A stretch of 64,000 nucleotides of DNA from Hordeum vulgare subsp. vulgare (Eukaryota > Streptophyta > Magnoliopsida > Poales > Poaceae). The translations under genes were made by a program, and so were the position numbers. Each line of letters starts with the position of its first letter. Positions within the stretch are counted from its first letter, which is position 1. Below, piece after piece: positions 36,383 to 48,413 of the stretch. The stretch covers positions 212,362,741-212,426,740 of the forward strand of contig NC_058518.1 of assembly GCF_904849725.1 (NCBI RefSeq), written 5' to 3'. Under the pieces are notes generated by a model that did not search any database, had not been told where the DNA came from, and saw only the letters and a program-made list of their open reading frames with translations.

Positions 36383-36400
36383 TCCCCGGCAACGGCGCCA
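36383..36400 (-). other. El-9 primer-binding site (tRNA-Asp)
   Basis: The minus strand reads TGGCGCCGTTGCCGGGGA, which is complementary to the 3' end of plant tRNA-Asp and typical of Athila-lineage elements. It lies nine bases inside the 5' LTR. Confidence 0.85.
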
Positions 36401-36409
36401 GAAAAATGC

Positions 36410-38221
36410 TGATCTGCGCAATCTCTGACGTTAGCTAGACGAATGCTTATGACAACGAACCTTCTCTTGCAACAGCACCAGAAGAATGCTGATAGCACTC
36501 CCCGGTAACGAAACTAGAAGAATGTTGTTGAAGGCCCACCAGCGCGTGGGTTCGTAGCAGTTTTCGAGGGTAGAGTATTCGGCCCAATTTGTTGGTTTGC
36601 ACGTCAGGAGGTGAGAGTATACTCTCAAGTATTAGCAGCTGAATTTGTCGGATTCAACCACACATGAAAGATTAGTATCTGCAAGCACAGTAGTAACAGC
36701 AAAGTAATATGATAACAACGGTGTCATAAACGATCTGTTCACGGCAGACTATTCCTAACGGTTGTATCAATGGCGCCTTCGTTGCCGCGTTGATGGAAGT
36801 TGTCAATTCCCGTCAACGGTAGGTGAACCAACAGTGTAACACGTAGCAGCAGTGTAACAAACAATAGCGGTGGGAAGGAACAGCAGTAGTGACAACAGTA
36901 GCAAGCGACAGTAGTAGCAACAGTAGCAGCAGTAGCAGCAGAGCAATACAAGTAACAACAGTAGCAATAGTAGTAGCAGCAGCAGAGCAAGACAAGTAAC
37001 AGCAGTAGCAACAGTAGTAGCAACAGCAGAGCAAGACAAGTAACAGCAGTAGCAACAGTAGTAGCAGCAGCAGCAGAGCAAGACAAGTAACAGCAGTAGT
37101 AGGACAAACTCGTAGGCAATGGGTCGGTGATTTGTTTGGATGATATTCATCATGCAACAGCTATAACATGGAGAGATAAGTGGCTAGCTCCCGTTCGTCA
37201 ATGTGATGTAGGCATGCATTCCGTGGGTCGTCATACTTGCTTAGGGAAAAGAACTTGCATGACATCTATTGTCCATCCCTCCCGTGGCAGCAGGGTCCAA
37301 AAGGAAACTACGGGATATTAAGGTTCTCCTTTTAATAAAGAATCGGACCAACGCATTAGCACTTGGTGAACACATGAACCCCTCAAACTATGATCATCAC
37401 CGGGAGTGGTTCCGGTTATTGTCACTCCGGGGTTGCCGGATCATAACACATAGTAGGTAACTACAACTTGCAAGATCGGATCTAAAACACACATATATTG
37501 GTGACAACATAATAATTTCATATCTGAAATCATGGCACTCGGGACCTAGTGACAAGCATTAAGCATGGCAAAGTAGTAGCAACATGAAATCTCAGAACAT
37601 AGTGGATACTAGGGATCAATCCCCATCAAAACTAACTCGATTACATGATAAATCCCATCCTACTCATCACCGCCCAGCGAGCCTACGAATAGATTACTCA
37701 CGAACGACGAAGAGCTTCATGGAATTGGAGAGGGAAGAAGGTTGATGATGACGATGGCGACGATTTCCCCTCTCCGGAGCCCAAGACGGACTCCAGATCT
37801 GCCCTCCAGATGAAGAACAGGTGGTGGCGGCGCCTCCGTATCGAAAACGCGACGAAATTTTTATTTTATTTTTTCTGGGACGAAAGACAACTTATAGAGC
37901 TGGAGTTGGGGGCGGCAGGTGCCTGTGGGCCCCACAAGCCTGCCCACCGCCACCAGGGTGTGGTGGCGGAGCAGGGGCTTGTGGCCCACTGGCCCACCCC
38001 TTGAGGTGGAACTTGGCGTAGATATTTTTGATATTTTCCAAAACTGCTCCCCGTAAATTTTGAGGAAGTTTGGAGAACTTTGATTTCTGCACAAAAATAA
38101 CACCAAGGCAATTCTGCTGAAAACAGCGGCAGTCCAGGTTAGTTCCATTCAAATCATGCAAATTATAGTCCAAAACAAGGGCAAAAGAGTTTGGAAAAGT
38201 AGATACATTGGAGACGTATCA
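36410..38221 (-). mobile_element. El-9 5' LTR
   Basis: Same ends as 27934-29758. The trinucleotide tract is at 36840-37100. Confidence 0.9.
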
Positions 38222-38928
38222 TTGGGTAATCCTGCTTAAACTACGTCCAGACGTTTCCGCATAAACCAAGTGTGTGTGTGTGTGTGTGTGTGTTTAAAGG
38301 TGTTATCTTGAAAAGATGATATGACAAGTTTGGTGACTTGGCACATAGGGTGAACCTGTGGTGTTCAATCCTCAACAGATATGTTGATATCCGTGACCTG
38401 TTTTTAACATTACCATCTAGCTTATGATGCATATCCATACACGTATTTGACCATGCACATGTTTCAGATTAAAACTTGCTTTCCGCAAAGTTGCATATTA
38501 CTTTATTATCGTACCAACTGCATTATCCATATCATGGGCTGTTGCGAGTACATTCAAAGTACTCATTGGCTTGCCACTGGTTATGTTATTGACCGGACAT
38601 GCAGGAATCGGAGTTTGGAGGAGAATTCATCATTGGAGGCGGACACGCGAACTAGGACGCTTCCCAGTCAGAATGCCTGTTGGTGAAGGCTGATAGCATG
38701 GGCTCATGTTTATTACCAAGATTTTCGCGAGTAGATGTATCGGTGTGATTGGCCTTATAGGCCCTACCTATGTGAGACTTGACCACGGTGGTCATTTGTT
38801 GTATCAAACGGTATGTTTGAATGTAAGACTCTTAATATTCGGTATATGTGTGTTCAGTGAGCATTGATCACTCGGATCACTGAGCTCATTCATTCGGAGA
38901 TCTCGACTCGTAATTCGGGGTCCCCACA
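38222..38928 (+). mobile_element. El-8 LTR, right part
   Basis: Continues 27933 after El-9. It is the reverse complement of 8586-9290 and carries the GT run at about 38268-38293. Confidence 0.7.
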
Positions 38929-39170
38929 AGGACCCCACCAAGTATTCCTCGGCGGGCCCGCTCCACGAGGGCCTCAGGGGAACCTCGCGAAGGACACCCT
39001 CCTGAGGCCCTTGGTGACGATCTTCAAACGCTCGCCTCGCGAGGCATAGGCCCTCGCGAGGGTTCTCCTTGCAAAGCTCGCCAACGGGTCGAACCAAGCT
39101 TATCATGTCTCGTCGTGTTTGGGTCCGCAGGCCGACGGGCCTGGGTACCCCCGGTCTTACGGGCCCGATA
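38929..39170 (-). mobile_element. El-3 right (5') LTR, second part
   Basis: Matches 18779-19036. The last two bases are TA where the other copy has CA. Confidence 0.75.
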
Positions 39171-39175
39171 GTATC

Positions 39176-40363
39176 CAAACCCCATGGCATGATATGATCT
39201 ATCACACATAAACCTTCCTTTATCTTCCTCAAAAAATCCACCACACCTACCTAGCATGGCATTTCCATAGCCATTCCGAGATATATTGCCATGCAAATTC
39301 CAATGTTACATAATATGACTAGTTCATTCATCATCATATTGCTTTGCATGATCATATAGAGATGACATAGCATTTGTGGCAAACTACCATTCATTATATT
39401 GCTGATGCATGTCACGCTAGATCATTGCACATCCTGGTACACCACAGAGGCATTCATATTGAGCTTTCATGAGTTGTAAGTAAATTAAAGTGTGATGATC
39501 ATCATTATTAGAGCATTGTCCTAGTGAGGAAAGCATGATGGAGACTATGATTCCCCCAGAAGTTGGGAAGATTCTCCAAATGAAAAATAAACATGGGGAG
39601 GCCAAATGAGCCCACCATAAAAAAATGAATGAAAAAATGAATGGGAGAAAAAGAGAGAAGGGACTTTGCTACTATCCTTTACCACACTTGTGCCTCAAAG
39701 TGGCACCATGTTCCTCATATAGGAAGTCTCATGATATGTCATTTTAATATGCTAGTGGGAATAGTATTATCATTATTATCAACTTGGCTTGCATATTCCA
39801 ATGACGGGCTTCCTTAAATGCTTGAGGTCTTCATGAGCAAGCAAGTTGCATCCACACCCCACTTAGGTACATTTGAGCTCTCATACACTTATAGCTCTAG
39901 TGCATCATTTGCATGGCAATCTCTACTCCTTGCATTGACATCTACAAATGGGCATCTCCATAGCCCATCGGTACGCCTAGTTGATGTGATACTATCTTCT
40001 CCACTTTTACCTCTTTGATACCTACCACCACAAAATTGAGTCACATTGAAAAAGTATGATTCAATTGCCTCAATTAGACACCATGGTGCTTAACATTTGT
40101 ATTAATGTGGTGAAGATGTAGCCATACTTTGCTAATATGAAATATTGATAGGGATAAACAATCGTTGAGGATCATATAATTTGAAAGATTGATGATTTTG
40201 TTACTTGTGCTTATAATTATTACTATGTTGTTGTTTGTTGATTCATCATTTCTTAATGAGCATGCATGCAAAAGATTACATGTTGGATAGCATGTCACAT
40301 CAAAAATTCTGTTTTTATGATTTACCTACTCGAGGACGAGCAGGAATTAAGCTTGGGAATGCT
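39176..40363 (+). mobile_element. El-2 internal 3' region with polypurine tract
   Basis: AT-rich non-coding sequence. CTCGAGGACGAGCAGGAATT and then TTAAGCTTGGGAATGCT at 40347-40363 immediately precede the LTR and form the polypurine tract region. No gene is supported. Confidence 0.7.
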
Positions 40364-41941
40364 TGATACGTCTCCAACGTGTCTATAATTTTTTATTGTT
40401 CAATGTTGTTATATTATCATCCTAGCATACTTTTTGGGTCATAATTCACCAATTTATATTATTTTTCAGCACTAACCTGTTAACCCGATGACTAGTGCCA
40501 GTTGTTCTTTTGTGCATCTTTTTTTCTTTTTTAGGTTTTTAGTTACAAACAAAGTCCAAATTCCACGAAACTATTTTATGATTTTTTCTTGACCAAAAGA
40601 AGACCTGGAAGCTTCGGGAGGAAACCTGAAGCCACACGAGGAGTCCCCAAGGAAACACATCGCGACCAAGGGGGTGGTCGTGCCCTGATGCCTTGGCGCC
40701 TCCCTGTGGCCCCACTTGCCTTGATCTTCGGCGTATAAATTCCCAAATATTCTAGAAACCCAAAATATCATCCGCAGACACTTTTTACTCTACTGCAAGT
40801 ATTTGTTCCACGGAGACCCCATATGCAGCTCTGTTCTGGCACCCTGTCGGAGGGGGGTCAATCACGGAGGGCCTTTTCATCAACCTTGGTGCCCTCGTGA
40901 TGATGTGTGGGTAGTTCACCATAGACCTATGGGTCGGTAGTTAGTATCTAGATGGCTATCTCTGTCTCTCTTGTTCTTCAATACAATGATCATCGCATCT
41001 TCGCTTTGATCTATATGATGTAATTCTTTTGTATAGTGTGTTTGTTGGGATCCGATGAATTGTGGGTTTATGTTCGGATTATTCATGAAAAGTATTTGAG
41101 TCTTCTTTCAGTTTTGTGATTCTGATTTGCATGATCATCATAGCTTCGTAAATCTATTCGATCTATCGAACTTCTTTGGCCAAGTACTTTGATATTTCTT
41201 TAGTGGTAGGTGTGCGTTGTAGTGGGTTCAACGTGGCAATTTTCTATATCCAAGTGATATAAGGGGACAAGTTGCATCCTTGTGTTGCTGACACTAAGGA
41301 TAAAACAATGGGGTTTATTCATATTGGTTGAGTTTACTTTGTCTACATCATGTCATTCTTCTCCAAGCATTACTCTCTTTTACTTAATGCACTTGATGCA
41401 TGCTGGATAGCGGTCGATGGGTGGAGTAATAGTAGTAGGTGTAGGCAGGAGTCGGCCTATTTGCTTATGGACGTGATACCTATATATACATGATCATTGC
41501 CATGAAAATCACATAACTATCTGATGTTATATCAGTTGCCCAACAGTAATTTGTTTACCCACCATATGTTGCTTTCATGAGAGATGCCACTAGAGAACAC
41601 TATGGCCCCCGGGTCTATTTACTTATATATTCAGAAAACTTATAATTTCCTAGTTGTTAGTATTTGTCTTCTATTTTATTTTGCAAGTCACAATTATATA
41701 CAATTGTCTACACACCTCATTCGCTTGCAAATAACGAGATCAAGGGGATTGACAACCCACTTGCCCGCATTGGGTGCAGGTTGTTTTCTCTTTTGTGCGC
41801 AGCTGCTGAAGCCGGTTGAGGATTGATATTCCTATTGGTTCGATAAACATTGGTTTCTTAATCGCAAGAAATACTTACCCACATTGTGTTGCGATAACCC
41901 ATTCCTCTTCATGGAAAACCAAACGCAGATCACAACTATCA
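40364..41941 (+). mobile_element. El-2 3' LTR (complete)
   Basis: 1578 bases from TGATACGTCTCCAACGT to CACAACTATCA. It repeats 1-1018 from 40898 onward. The following 5-mer TACAC (41942-41946) would be the right target-site duplication; its partner lies outside the window. Confidence 0.8.
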
Positions 41942-42071
41942 TACACCAAGCCTTGCAAGAACCGAACCTCGACTACCATTGTCAAGATCACGAGTACAAC
42001 TACCATCGTCGAGTAAAACTACTTCCTCGATGACTTGTGAACAATAACTTCCTCGACGACTCATGAACGAC
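41942..42071 (-). mobile_element. El-1 gypsy LTR, part left of El-10
   Basis: It continues at 52713. It contains a decayed tandem array of a 26-27-base unit (ACTTCCTCGACGACTCATGA and variants), into which El-10 inserted. Confidence 0.6.
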
Positions 42072-43871
42072 TGTTGGAAATATGCCCTAGAGGCAATGAT
42101 AAATAGTTATTATTATATTTCCTGTTTCAAGATAATCGTTTATTATCCATGCTATAATTGTATTGAATGAATTCATAGATACATGTGTGGATATATAGAC
42201 AAAAAAATGTCCCTAGTAAGCCTCTAGTTGACTAGCCAGTTGATCAAGGATGGTTAAGGTTTTCTAACCATATGCAAGTGTTCTCACTTCATGACTGGAT
42301 CACATCATTAGGAGAATGATGTGATGGACAAGACCCACACTATGAATGTAGCATGTGATCGTGTTATTTTGTTGCTATTATTTTCTGTGTGTCAAGTATT
42401 CATTCCTATGACCATGAGATCATGTAAATCACTCACACCGGAGGAATGCCTTGTGTGTATCAAACATCACAACTTTACTGTGTGACTATAAAGGTGCTCT
42501 ACAGGTATCTCCGAAGGTGTCCGTTTAGTTTGCATGGATCAAGACTGTGATTTGTTACTCCGTGTGACGGAGAGGTATCTCGGGGCCCACTCGGTAATAC
42601 AACATCACATATAGGCCTTGCAAGCAATGTGAATCAAGTGTTAGTCACGGGATCTGGTATTACGAAACGAGTAAAGAGACTTGTCGGTAAGATACTGAAA
42701 TAGGTATAGAGATACCGACGATCAAATCTCGGGCAAGTAACATACCAAAGGACAAAGGGAATGATATACGGGATTATATGAATCCTTAGCACAGAGGTTC
42801 AACCGATAAGATCTTCGTAGAATATGTAGGATCCAATATGGACATCCAGGTCCTGCTGTTGGATATTGACCGGGGAGTGTCTCAGGTCATGTGTGCATAG
42901 TTCTCGAACCCGCACGGTCTGCACACTTAAGGTTCGGTGACGTTTTGGCATAGTTGAGTTATAGATGTTGGTGACCGAAGGTTGTTCCGAGTCCCGGATG
43001 AGATCACGGACGTCATGATGGTTTCCAGAATGGTCCGGAAACGAAGATTGATATATAGGATTGTTTCATTTGGTCTCCGGAAAGATTTCGGGCATTACCG
43101 GCAGTGTACCGGGAGTGACGAATGGGTTCCGGGTTTTCTCCGGGAGGGGCCCACCCACCCGGGAGTGATCCTAATAGCCCAATGGTGGCGCACCAGCCCT
43201 TAGTGGGCTGGTGAGGCCAGCCCAAGTGGGCTATGTAGGCTAGAAGGAAAAACCCAAAGGAAAGAAAAAAAAAAGAGGGAGGTGGGAAGGAAGGAGGGGA
43301 CTCCTCCTTCTCCAAACCGAATTAGAGTTGGAGTCCTCCTCCTCCTCCTCTCTCAGTCGGTGCCCTTGGTTCTCCCTTGAGCCCCAATGCTAGCCCCTCC
43401 CCTCCTCCTATATATACTAGAGGTTTTTAGGGTTTTTGAGACACAACTTTGCCACGTGCAACTCAAACCTATACCTCGTAGTTCTTCCTCTAGATTGGAT
43501 TTCTGCGAAGCTCGGGCGGATCCCCACAGGAATAGATCATCACTATAACCGGCGCGATGTCATGCTGCCGGAGAACTCATCTACTTCCCCGTCTCTCTTG
43601 CTGGATCAAGAAGGCAGAGATCATCATCAAGTTGTACGTGTGCTAAACGCGGAGGTGTCGTCCGTTCGCTGCCAGATCGGGACGGATCGTGGGATGATGG
43701 TGATTTGAATCATGAAGTTGTACCACTACATCAACCGCGTTTCTTAACGCTTTCCTCTTAGAGATCTACAAGGGTATGTGGATCCGATCTCCCTCTCGTA
43801 GATGAACATCACCATGATAGGTCTTCGTGTGCGTAGGAAAATTTTTGTTTCCCATGCAACGTTCTCCAAAA
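42072..43871 (+). mobile_element. El-10 5' LTR
   Basis: 1800 bases, from TGTTGGAAATATG to TTCTCCAAAA, where the expected terminal CA has become AA. A TATA-like CTATATATACT is at about 43410. Confidence 0.9.
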
Positions 43872-43872
43872 G

Positions 43873-43885
43873 TGGCATCATGAGC
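43873..43885 (+). other. El-10 primer-binding site (initiator tRNA-Met type)
   Basis: TGGCATCATGAGC follows the LTR after one base. It fits the TGGTATCA-type site of Angela/BARE elements with substitutions. Confidence 0.75.
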
Positions 43886-45153
43886 TAGGTTCATGCGTAG
43901 ATGTAATCTCGAGTAGAACACAAAAGTTTTTGTGGGTGTTGATGTTCGATTTCCTGCCCTCCTTAGTCTTTTCTCGATTCGACGGTATTGTTGGATTGAA
44001 GCGGCCCGGACCAACATTACTCGTACGCTTACGAGAGACCGGTTTCATCGACTAACGTGCAACTCGTTGCATAAAGATGATTGGCGGGTGCCTGTTTCTT
44101 CAACTTCAGTTGAATTGGATTTGACCGAGGCGGTCCTTGGAGAGAGGTTAAATAGAAATTTTCACATCTCGTTATGGTTTTGCGTAAGTAAGATGCGATC
44201 ATACTAGATACCCATAGCAACAACGTAAAACATGCAACAACAAATTAGAAGACGTCTAACTTGTTTTTGCAGGGTATGCTTGTGATGTGATATGGCCAAA
44301 GACATGATGTGATATATTGGATGTATGAGATGATCATGTTGTAATAGTTAATATCGACTTGCACGTCGATGCTACGGCAACCGGTGGGAGCCATAGGGTT
44401 GTCTTTAAACTAACGTTTGTGTTTGCAGATGTGTTTACTATATTGCTAGGTTGTAGCTTTAGTAGTAATAGCATAGATAGCACTGCAACCTCGATGGCGA
44501 CACGATGATGGAGATCATGATGATGGAGATCATGATGATGGAGATCATGTTGTGGTGCCGGTGACGATGAAGATCATGTCGGTGCTTTGGTGATGAAGAT
44601 CAAGAAGAACAAGATCATGGCCATATAATGTCACTTATGAATTGCATGTGATGTTAATCCTTTTATGCACCTTATCTTGCTTAGAACGACGGTAGCATTA
44701 TAAGGTGATCCCCCACTAAATTTCAAGATAAAATTGTGTTCTCCCCGACTGTGCACCGTTGCGATAGTTCTTCGTTTCGAGACACCACGTGATGATCGGG
44801 TGTGATAGACTCAACTTTCACATACAACGGGTGCAATACAGTTGCACACGTGGAACACTCGGGTTAAACTTGACGAGCCTAGCATGTGAAGACATGGCCT
44901 TGGAACACTAGATACCGAAAGGTCAAGCATGAATCGTATAGTTGATATGATTAGCATAGAGATGTTTACCACTGAAACTACACTCAACTCACGTGATGAT
45001 CGGATTTGAGTTAGTGAATTTGGATCATGCCACACTCAAGTAACTAGAGGGATGTCTATTTGAGTGGGAGTTTATTAGTAATTTGATTAGTTAAACTCTA
45101 ATTGTCTTGAACATAATCTAAGTCCACTTTGCAATATTTTATGTTGTAGATCA
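43886..45153 (+). mobile_element. El-10 leader, non-coding
   Basis: Long untranslated leader. At 44504-44551 a 15-base unit with GATGATGGAGATCAT is repeated three times. No gene is supported. Confidence 0.7.
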
Positions 45154-46010
45154 ATGGCTCACGCAGTAGCAACCCTGAATTTGAATAAGTTCCTAGAGAA
45201 AGCTAAGATGAAATATGATGGTGGCAACTTTGTAGATTGGGATCGTAATATTAGGCTCATCCTACAAGCTGGGAAAAAGAATTATGTCCTTGATGTTGTG
45301 CTAGGAGATGAACCACCCGCTACGTATGACCAAGATGTTTTGAACGCTTGGCAATCACGTAAGGAGGAATACACAGTAGTTCAATGTGCAGTCTTGTATG
45401 GCTTGGAACCGGGACTTCAACGATGCTTTGAGCGTCATGGAGCATATGAGATGTTCCACGATTTGAAGTTTATCTTTCACAAGAATGCCCGGATCGAGAG
45501 GTATGAGACCTCCGGTAAATTCTATGCTTGCAAGATGGAGGAGAATTCGTCTGTCAGTGAACATGTGCTCAAAATGTCTAGGTACTCAAACCGTCGCTGA
45601 GCTGGGGATTGAACTCCCGCAAGAGGCTATCACTGACAGAATTCTTCAATCACTGCCACCTGGCTACAAGAGCTTTGTGTTGAACTATAACATGCAAGGG
45701 ATGAACAAGTCACCCCACGAGTTATTCGCGATGCTGAAAGTCGTAGAGTCAAAACACCGGAAAGAGCATCAAGTGTTGATGTTCAATAAGACCACTGATT
45801 TCAAGAGAAACTCCAAAGGCAAGAAGGGTAACTCCAAGAAGAGCGGCAAAACTGTTGCCAATCCGACGAAGAAACCCAAGGTTAGACCTAAGCCGGAAAC
45901 AGAGTGCTACTATTGCAAGGGGATGGGTCACTGGAAGCGCAACTGCCCCAAGTATTTGGCTGATAAGAAGGCGGCCAACGTAAAACCAGGTATAGGTGAT
46001 ATACATGTTA
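45154..46010 (+). pseudogene. El-10 gag, frameshifted
   Basis: The ATG at 45154 opens MAHAVATLNLNKFLEKAKMK, the expected start of Angela-type gag, and the frame runs to 45600. The protein continues in another frame from about 45590 with DRILQSLPPGYKSFVLNYN, a Lys-rich linker, and the zinc knuckle CYYCKGMGHWKRNC. Gag builds the particle and its zinc knuckle binds RNA. The frame break near 45580-45600 separates capsid and nucleocapsid parts. Confidence 0.85.
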
Positions 46011-46333
46011 TTGATGTGTACCTAACCAACTCTTGTAGTAGTGCATGGGTATTTGATACCGGTTCTGTTGCTCATATTTGCAACTCGAAGCAGGAACTGC
46101 GGAATAAACGAAGGCTGGCGAAGGGTGAAGTGATGATGCACGTGGGAAATGGTTCCAAGGTTGATGCAATCGCCGTCGGGACAGTCTCACTTCAATTACC
46201 ATCAGGATTAGTTATGAACTTAAATAATTGTTATTTAGTGCCTGCGTTAAGCATGAACATTATATCTGGATCTTGTTATTGCGAGACGGTTACTCATTTA
46301 AGTCAGAGAATAATTGTTGTTCTATTTTTATGA
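46011..46333 (+). pseudogene. El-10 protease region
   Basis: In the frame that carries the zinc knuckle, AWVFDTGSVAHICNS holds the DTG catalytic motif of the aspartic protease. The frame ends at 46333 after NNCYLVPALSMNIISGSC, where a frame change moves the rest to the frame starting at 46228. Confidence 0.8.
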
Positions 46334-46339
46334 GTAATA

Positions 46340-47343
46340 TATTTTATGGTCATGCACCCAATGTGAGGGGTTTGTTCATATTGAATCTTGATTGTGATGA
46401 CACACATATACATAACATTGAGACCAAAAGATGTAGAGTTAACAATGATAGCGCCACATTTTTGTGGCACTGCCGCTTAGCTCATATTGGAGTAAAGCGC
46501 ATGAAGAAACTCCATACCAATGGGTCTTTGGAGTCACTTGATTTTGAATAACTTGACACTTGCGAACCATGCCTCATGGGCAAGATGACTAAGACTCCGT
46601 TCTCCGGAACAATGGAGCGTGCAAGTGACTTGTTGGAGATCATACATACTGATGTGTGCGGTCCAATGAGTGTGGAGGCGCGCGGCGGATATCGTTATTT
46701 TCTCACCTTCACTGATGATTTGAGTAGGTATGGATATATCTACTTGATGAAGCACAAGTCTGAAACGTTTGAGAAGTTGAAGCAATTTCAGAGTGAAGTT
46801 GAAAATCATCGTAACAAGAAGATCAAGTTCCTACTATCTGATCGAGGGGGCGAATATCTGAGTTTCGAGTTTGGTGCTCACTTAAGACAATGTGGAATCT
46901 TCTCACAGTTGACACCGCGTGGAACACCACAGCGTAATGGTGTGTCCGAACGTCGTAATCGTACTTTGTTAGATATGGTACGATCTATGATGTCTCTTAC
47001 CGATTGGTCGTTATCATTTTGGGGTTATGCATTAGAGACAACTGCATTCACTTTAAATAGGGCACCGTCAAAATCCGTTGAGACGACACCATATGAGTTA
47101 TGGTATGGCAAGAGACCAAACTTGTCATTTCTTAAAGTTTGGGGATGCGATTCTTATGTCAGAAAGCTTCAGCCTGAAAAGCTGGAACCCAAAGCGGAAA
47201 GGTGCGTCTTCATAGGTTACCCAAAGGAGACAGTTGGGTACACCTTCTATCTCAGATCCGAGGGCAAAGTGTTTATTGCTAAGAACGGAGCTTTTCTTGA
47301 GAAGGAGATTCTCTCGAAAGAATTGAGTGGGAGGAAGATATAA
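46340..47343 (+). pseudogene. El-10 integrase
   Basis: The pre-integrase part has FLWHCRLAHIGVKRMKKLH, the HHCC-type zinc-binding region. An in-frame TAA at 46549-46551 interrupts it. The core domain follows with EIIHTDVCGPMSVEARGGY (first catalytic Asp), LLSDRGGEYLS (second Asp) and RNGVSERRNRTLLDMVRSMM (catalytic Glu). It would insert the DNA copy into the genome. A further TAA at 47341-47343 follows SGRKI, where relatives continue with Gln, so a CAA-to-TAA change is likely. Confidence 0.85.
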
Positions 47344-47609
47344 CTTGATGAGGTTGTAGAACCTCTGCTCCCTCTAGATGGTGGCGTAGGGCAGGGGGAA
47401 ACCTCTGTCGAGGCGACGCCGGTTGAGGAGGAAGCTAATGATGGTGATCATGAAGCTTCGGATCAAGTTACTATCGGACCTCGCAGGTCGACAAGATCAT
47501 GTACTGCTCCTGAGTGGTACGGTAATCCTATCTTATCTATCATGTTGTTAGACAACAATGAACCTGCGAATTATGAAGAAGCAATGGTGGGCCGGATTCC
47601 AACAAATGG
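47344..47609 (+). pseudogene. El-10 integrase-reverse transcriptase linker
   Basis: Still readable as LDEVVEPLLPLDG and RRSTRSCTAPEWYG, the expected linker of Angela-type polyprotein, then broken by a frame change near 47600. Confidence 0.65.
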
Positions 47610-48413
47610 TTGGAGGCCATGAAGTCCGAGATACGATCTATGTATGAAAACAAAGTGTGGACTTTGGAAGTATTACCTGAAGGTCGCAAGGCTATTCAGA
47701 ACAAATGGATTTTTAAAAAGAAGACGGACGCAGACGGTAATGTGACCGTTTATAAAGCTCGACTTGTGGCAAAGGGTTTTTTACAAGTTCAAGGAGTTGA
47801 CTACGATGAGACGTTCTCACCGGTAGCGATGCTTAAGTCCGTTCGAATCATGTTAGCAATAGCTGCATTTTTCTATTACGAAATCTCGCAGATGGACGTC
47901 AGAACGGCGTTCCTTAATGGTTTTCGTAAGGAAGAGTTGTATATGATGCAACCCGAAGGTTTTGTCGATCCAAAGAATGCTAACAAAATATGCAGGCTCC
48001 ATCGATCCATTTATGGACTGGTGCAAGCATCTCGGAGTTGGAATAAACGCTTTGATGAGGTGATTAAAGCATTTGGGTTTATACAAGTTGTTGGAGAATC
48101 TTGTATTTACAAGAAAGTGAGTGGGAGCTCTTTAGCGTTTCTAATATTATATGTGGATGACATATTGCTGATTGGAAACAATGTGGAGTTTTTAGAGAGC
48201 ATAAAGGATTACTTGAACAAATGTTTTTCAATGAAAGACCTAGGAGAAGCTGCTTACATATTAGGCATTAAGATCTATAGGGATAGATCGAGGCGCCTAA
48301 TAGGACTTTCACAAAGCACATACCTTGATAAAGTTTTGAAGAAGTTCAAAATGGAGCAGTCCAAGAAGGGGTTCTTGCCAGTATTACAAGGTATAAAGTT
48401 GAGTAAGACTTAG
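47610..48413 (+). pseudogene. El-10 reverse transcriptase
   Basis: Contains WTLEVLPEGRKAIQNKWIFK, YKARLVAKGF, QMDVRTAFLNG and the catalytic ILYVDDILLIG. It copies the RNA into DNA. The frame ends at a TAG at 48411-48413 where relatives have CAG; the sequence continues in the same frame behind it. Confidence 0.9.

Larger units (their letters stand above)
27929..38226 (-). mobile_element. El-9: Athila/Sabrina-like element, nearly complete
   Basis: It spans 27934-38221 (10288 bases). Exact target-site duplications TTGGG lie at 27929-27933 and 38222-38226. LTRs are 1825 and 1812 bases; in roughly the first 300 aligned bases I count about six differences by eye, so it is a fairly young insertion. 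On the minus strand the order is 5' LTR, tRNA-Asp primer site, gag, protease, an LTR-like block, an Athila ORF1-like gene, a purine tract, about 1.9 kb of non-coding sequence, a second purine tract and the 3' LTR. Reverse transcriptase, RNase H and integrase are absent, so it is non-autonomous. The LTR start TGATACGTCTCCAACGTATC is shared by Athila-type Triticeae families; Sabrina is my best guess. Confidence 0.85.
24415..38928 (+). mobile_element. El-8: single long LTR, split by El-9
   Basis: It runs from TGTCACACCCGGTTTTT at 24415 to GGGGTCCCCACA at 38928. Without El-9 the length is about 4.2 kb, and both sides are El-3 LTR sequence, so it is one LTR without internal region, a solo LTR. Long LTRs of this kind occur in Triticeae LARD-type families such as Sukkula, but the family is not certain. 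Flanking 5-mers ACGAT and AGGAC do not match, so either a duplication was lost or recombination involved two different copies. The ends match the El-5 LTR in reverse orientation while the middle parts differ. Confidence 0.65.
3526..39175 (-). mobile_element. El-3: Tat-like gypsy element, both LTRs split
   Basis: The LTRs are 3531-4114 plus 18749-19036 (left, about 870-890 bases) and 23771-24414 plus 38929-39170 (right, 886 bases), near-equal lengths once the inserts are removed. The flanking 5-mers GCATC (3526-3530) and GTATC (39171-39175) form a target-site duplication with one C-to-T change. The purine tract on the minus strand at 19037-19050 and gag-like sequence next to the right LTR both show that the element reads on the minus strand. 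The internal region 19037-23770 is GC-rich, holds gag-like remnants on the minus strand and a coiled-coil coding remnant on the plus strand, and has no recognisable pol. Confidence 0.8.
1..41941 (+). mobile_element. El-2: Athila-like gypsy LTR retrotransposon, split by El-3
   Basis: The two LTRs are recognised by direct similarity between 1-1018 and 40898-41941, in the same orientation. The internal part is only about 3.7 kb once the nested material 3531-39170 is removed: 1019-3530 carries the primer-binding site and a gag-like remnant, and 39176-40363 carries the 3' untranslated part and polypurine tract. No protease, reverse transcriptase or integrase is visible, so it is either an internally deleted or a non-autonomous copy. 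The tRNA-Asp-type primer site points to the Athila lineage; the LTR start TGATACGTCTCCAACGT is shared with the Triticeae Fatima, WHAM and Sabrina group, but I cannot fix the family by eye. The left end lies about 530 bases outside the window. Confidence 0.8.
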
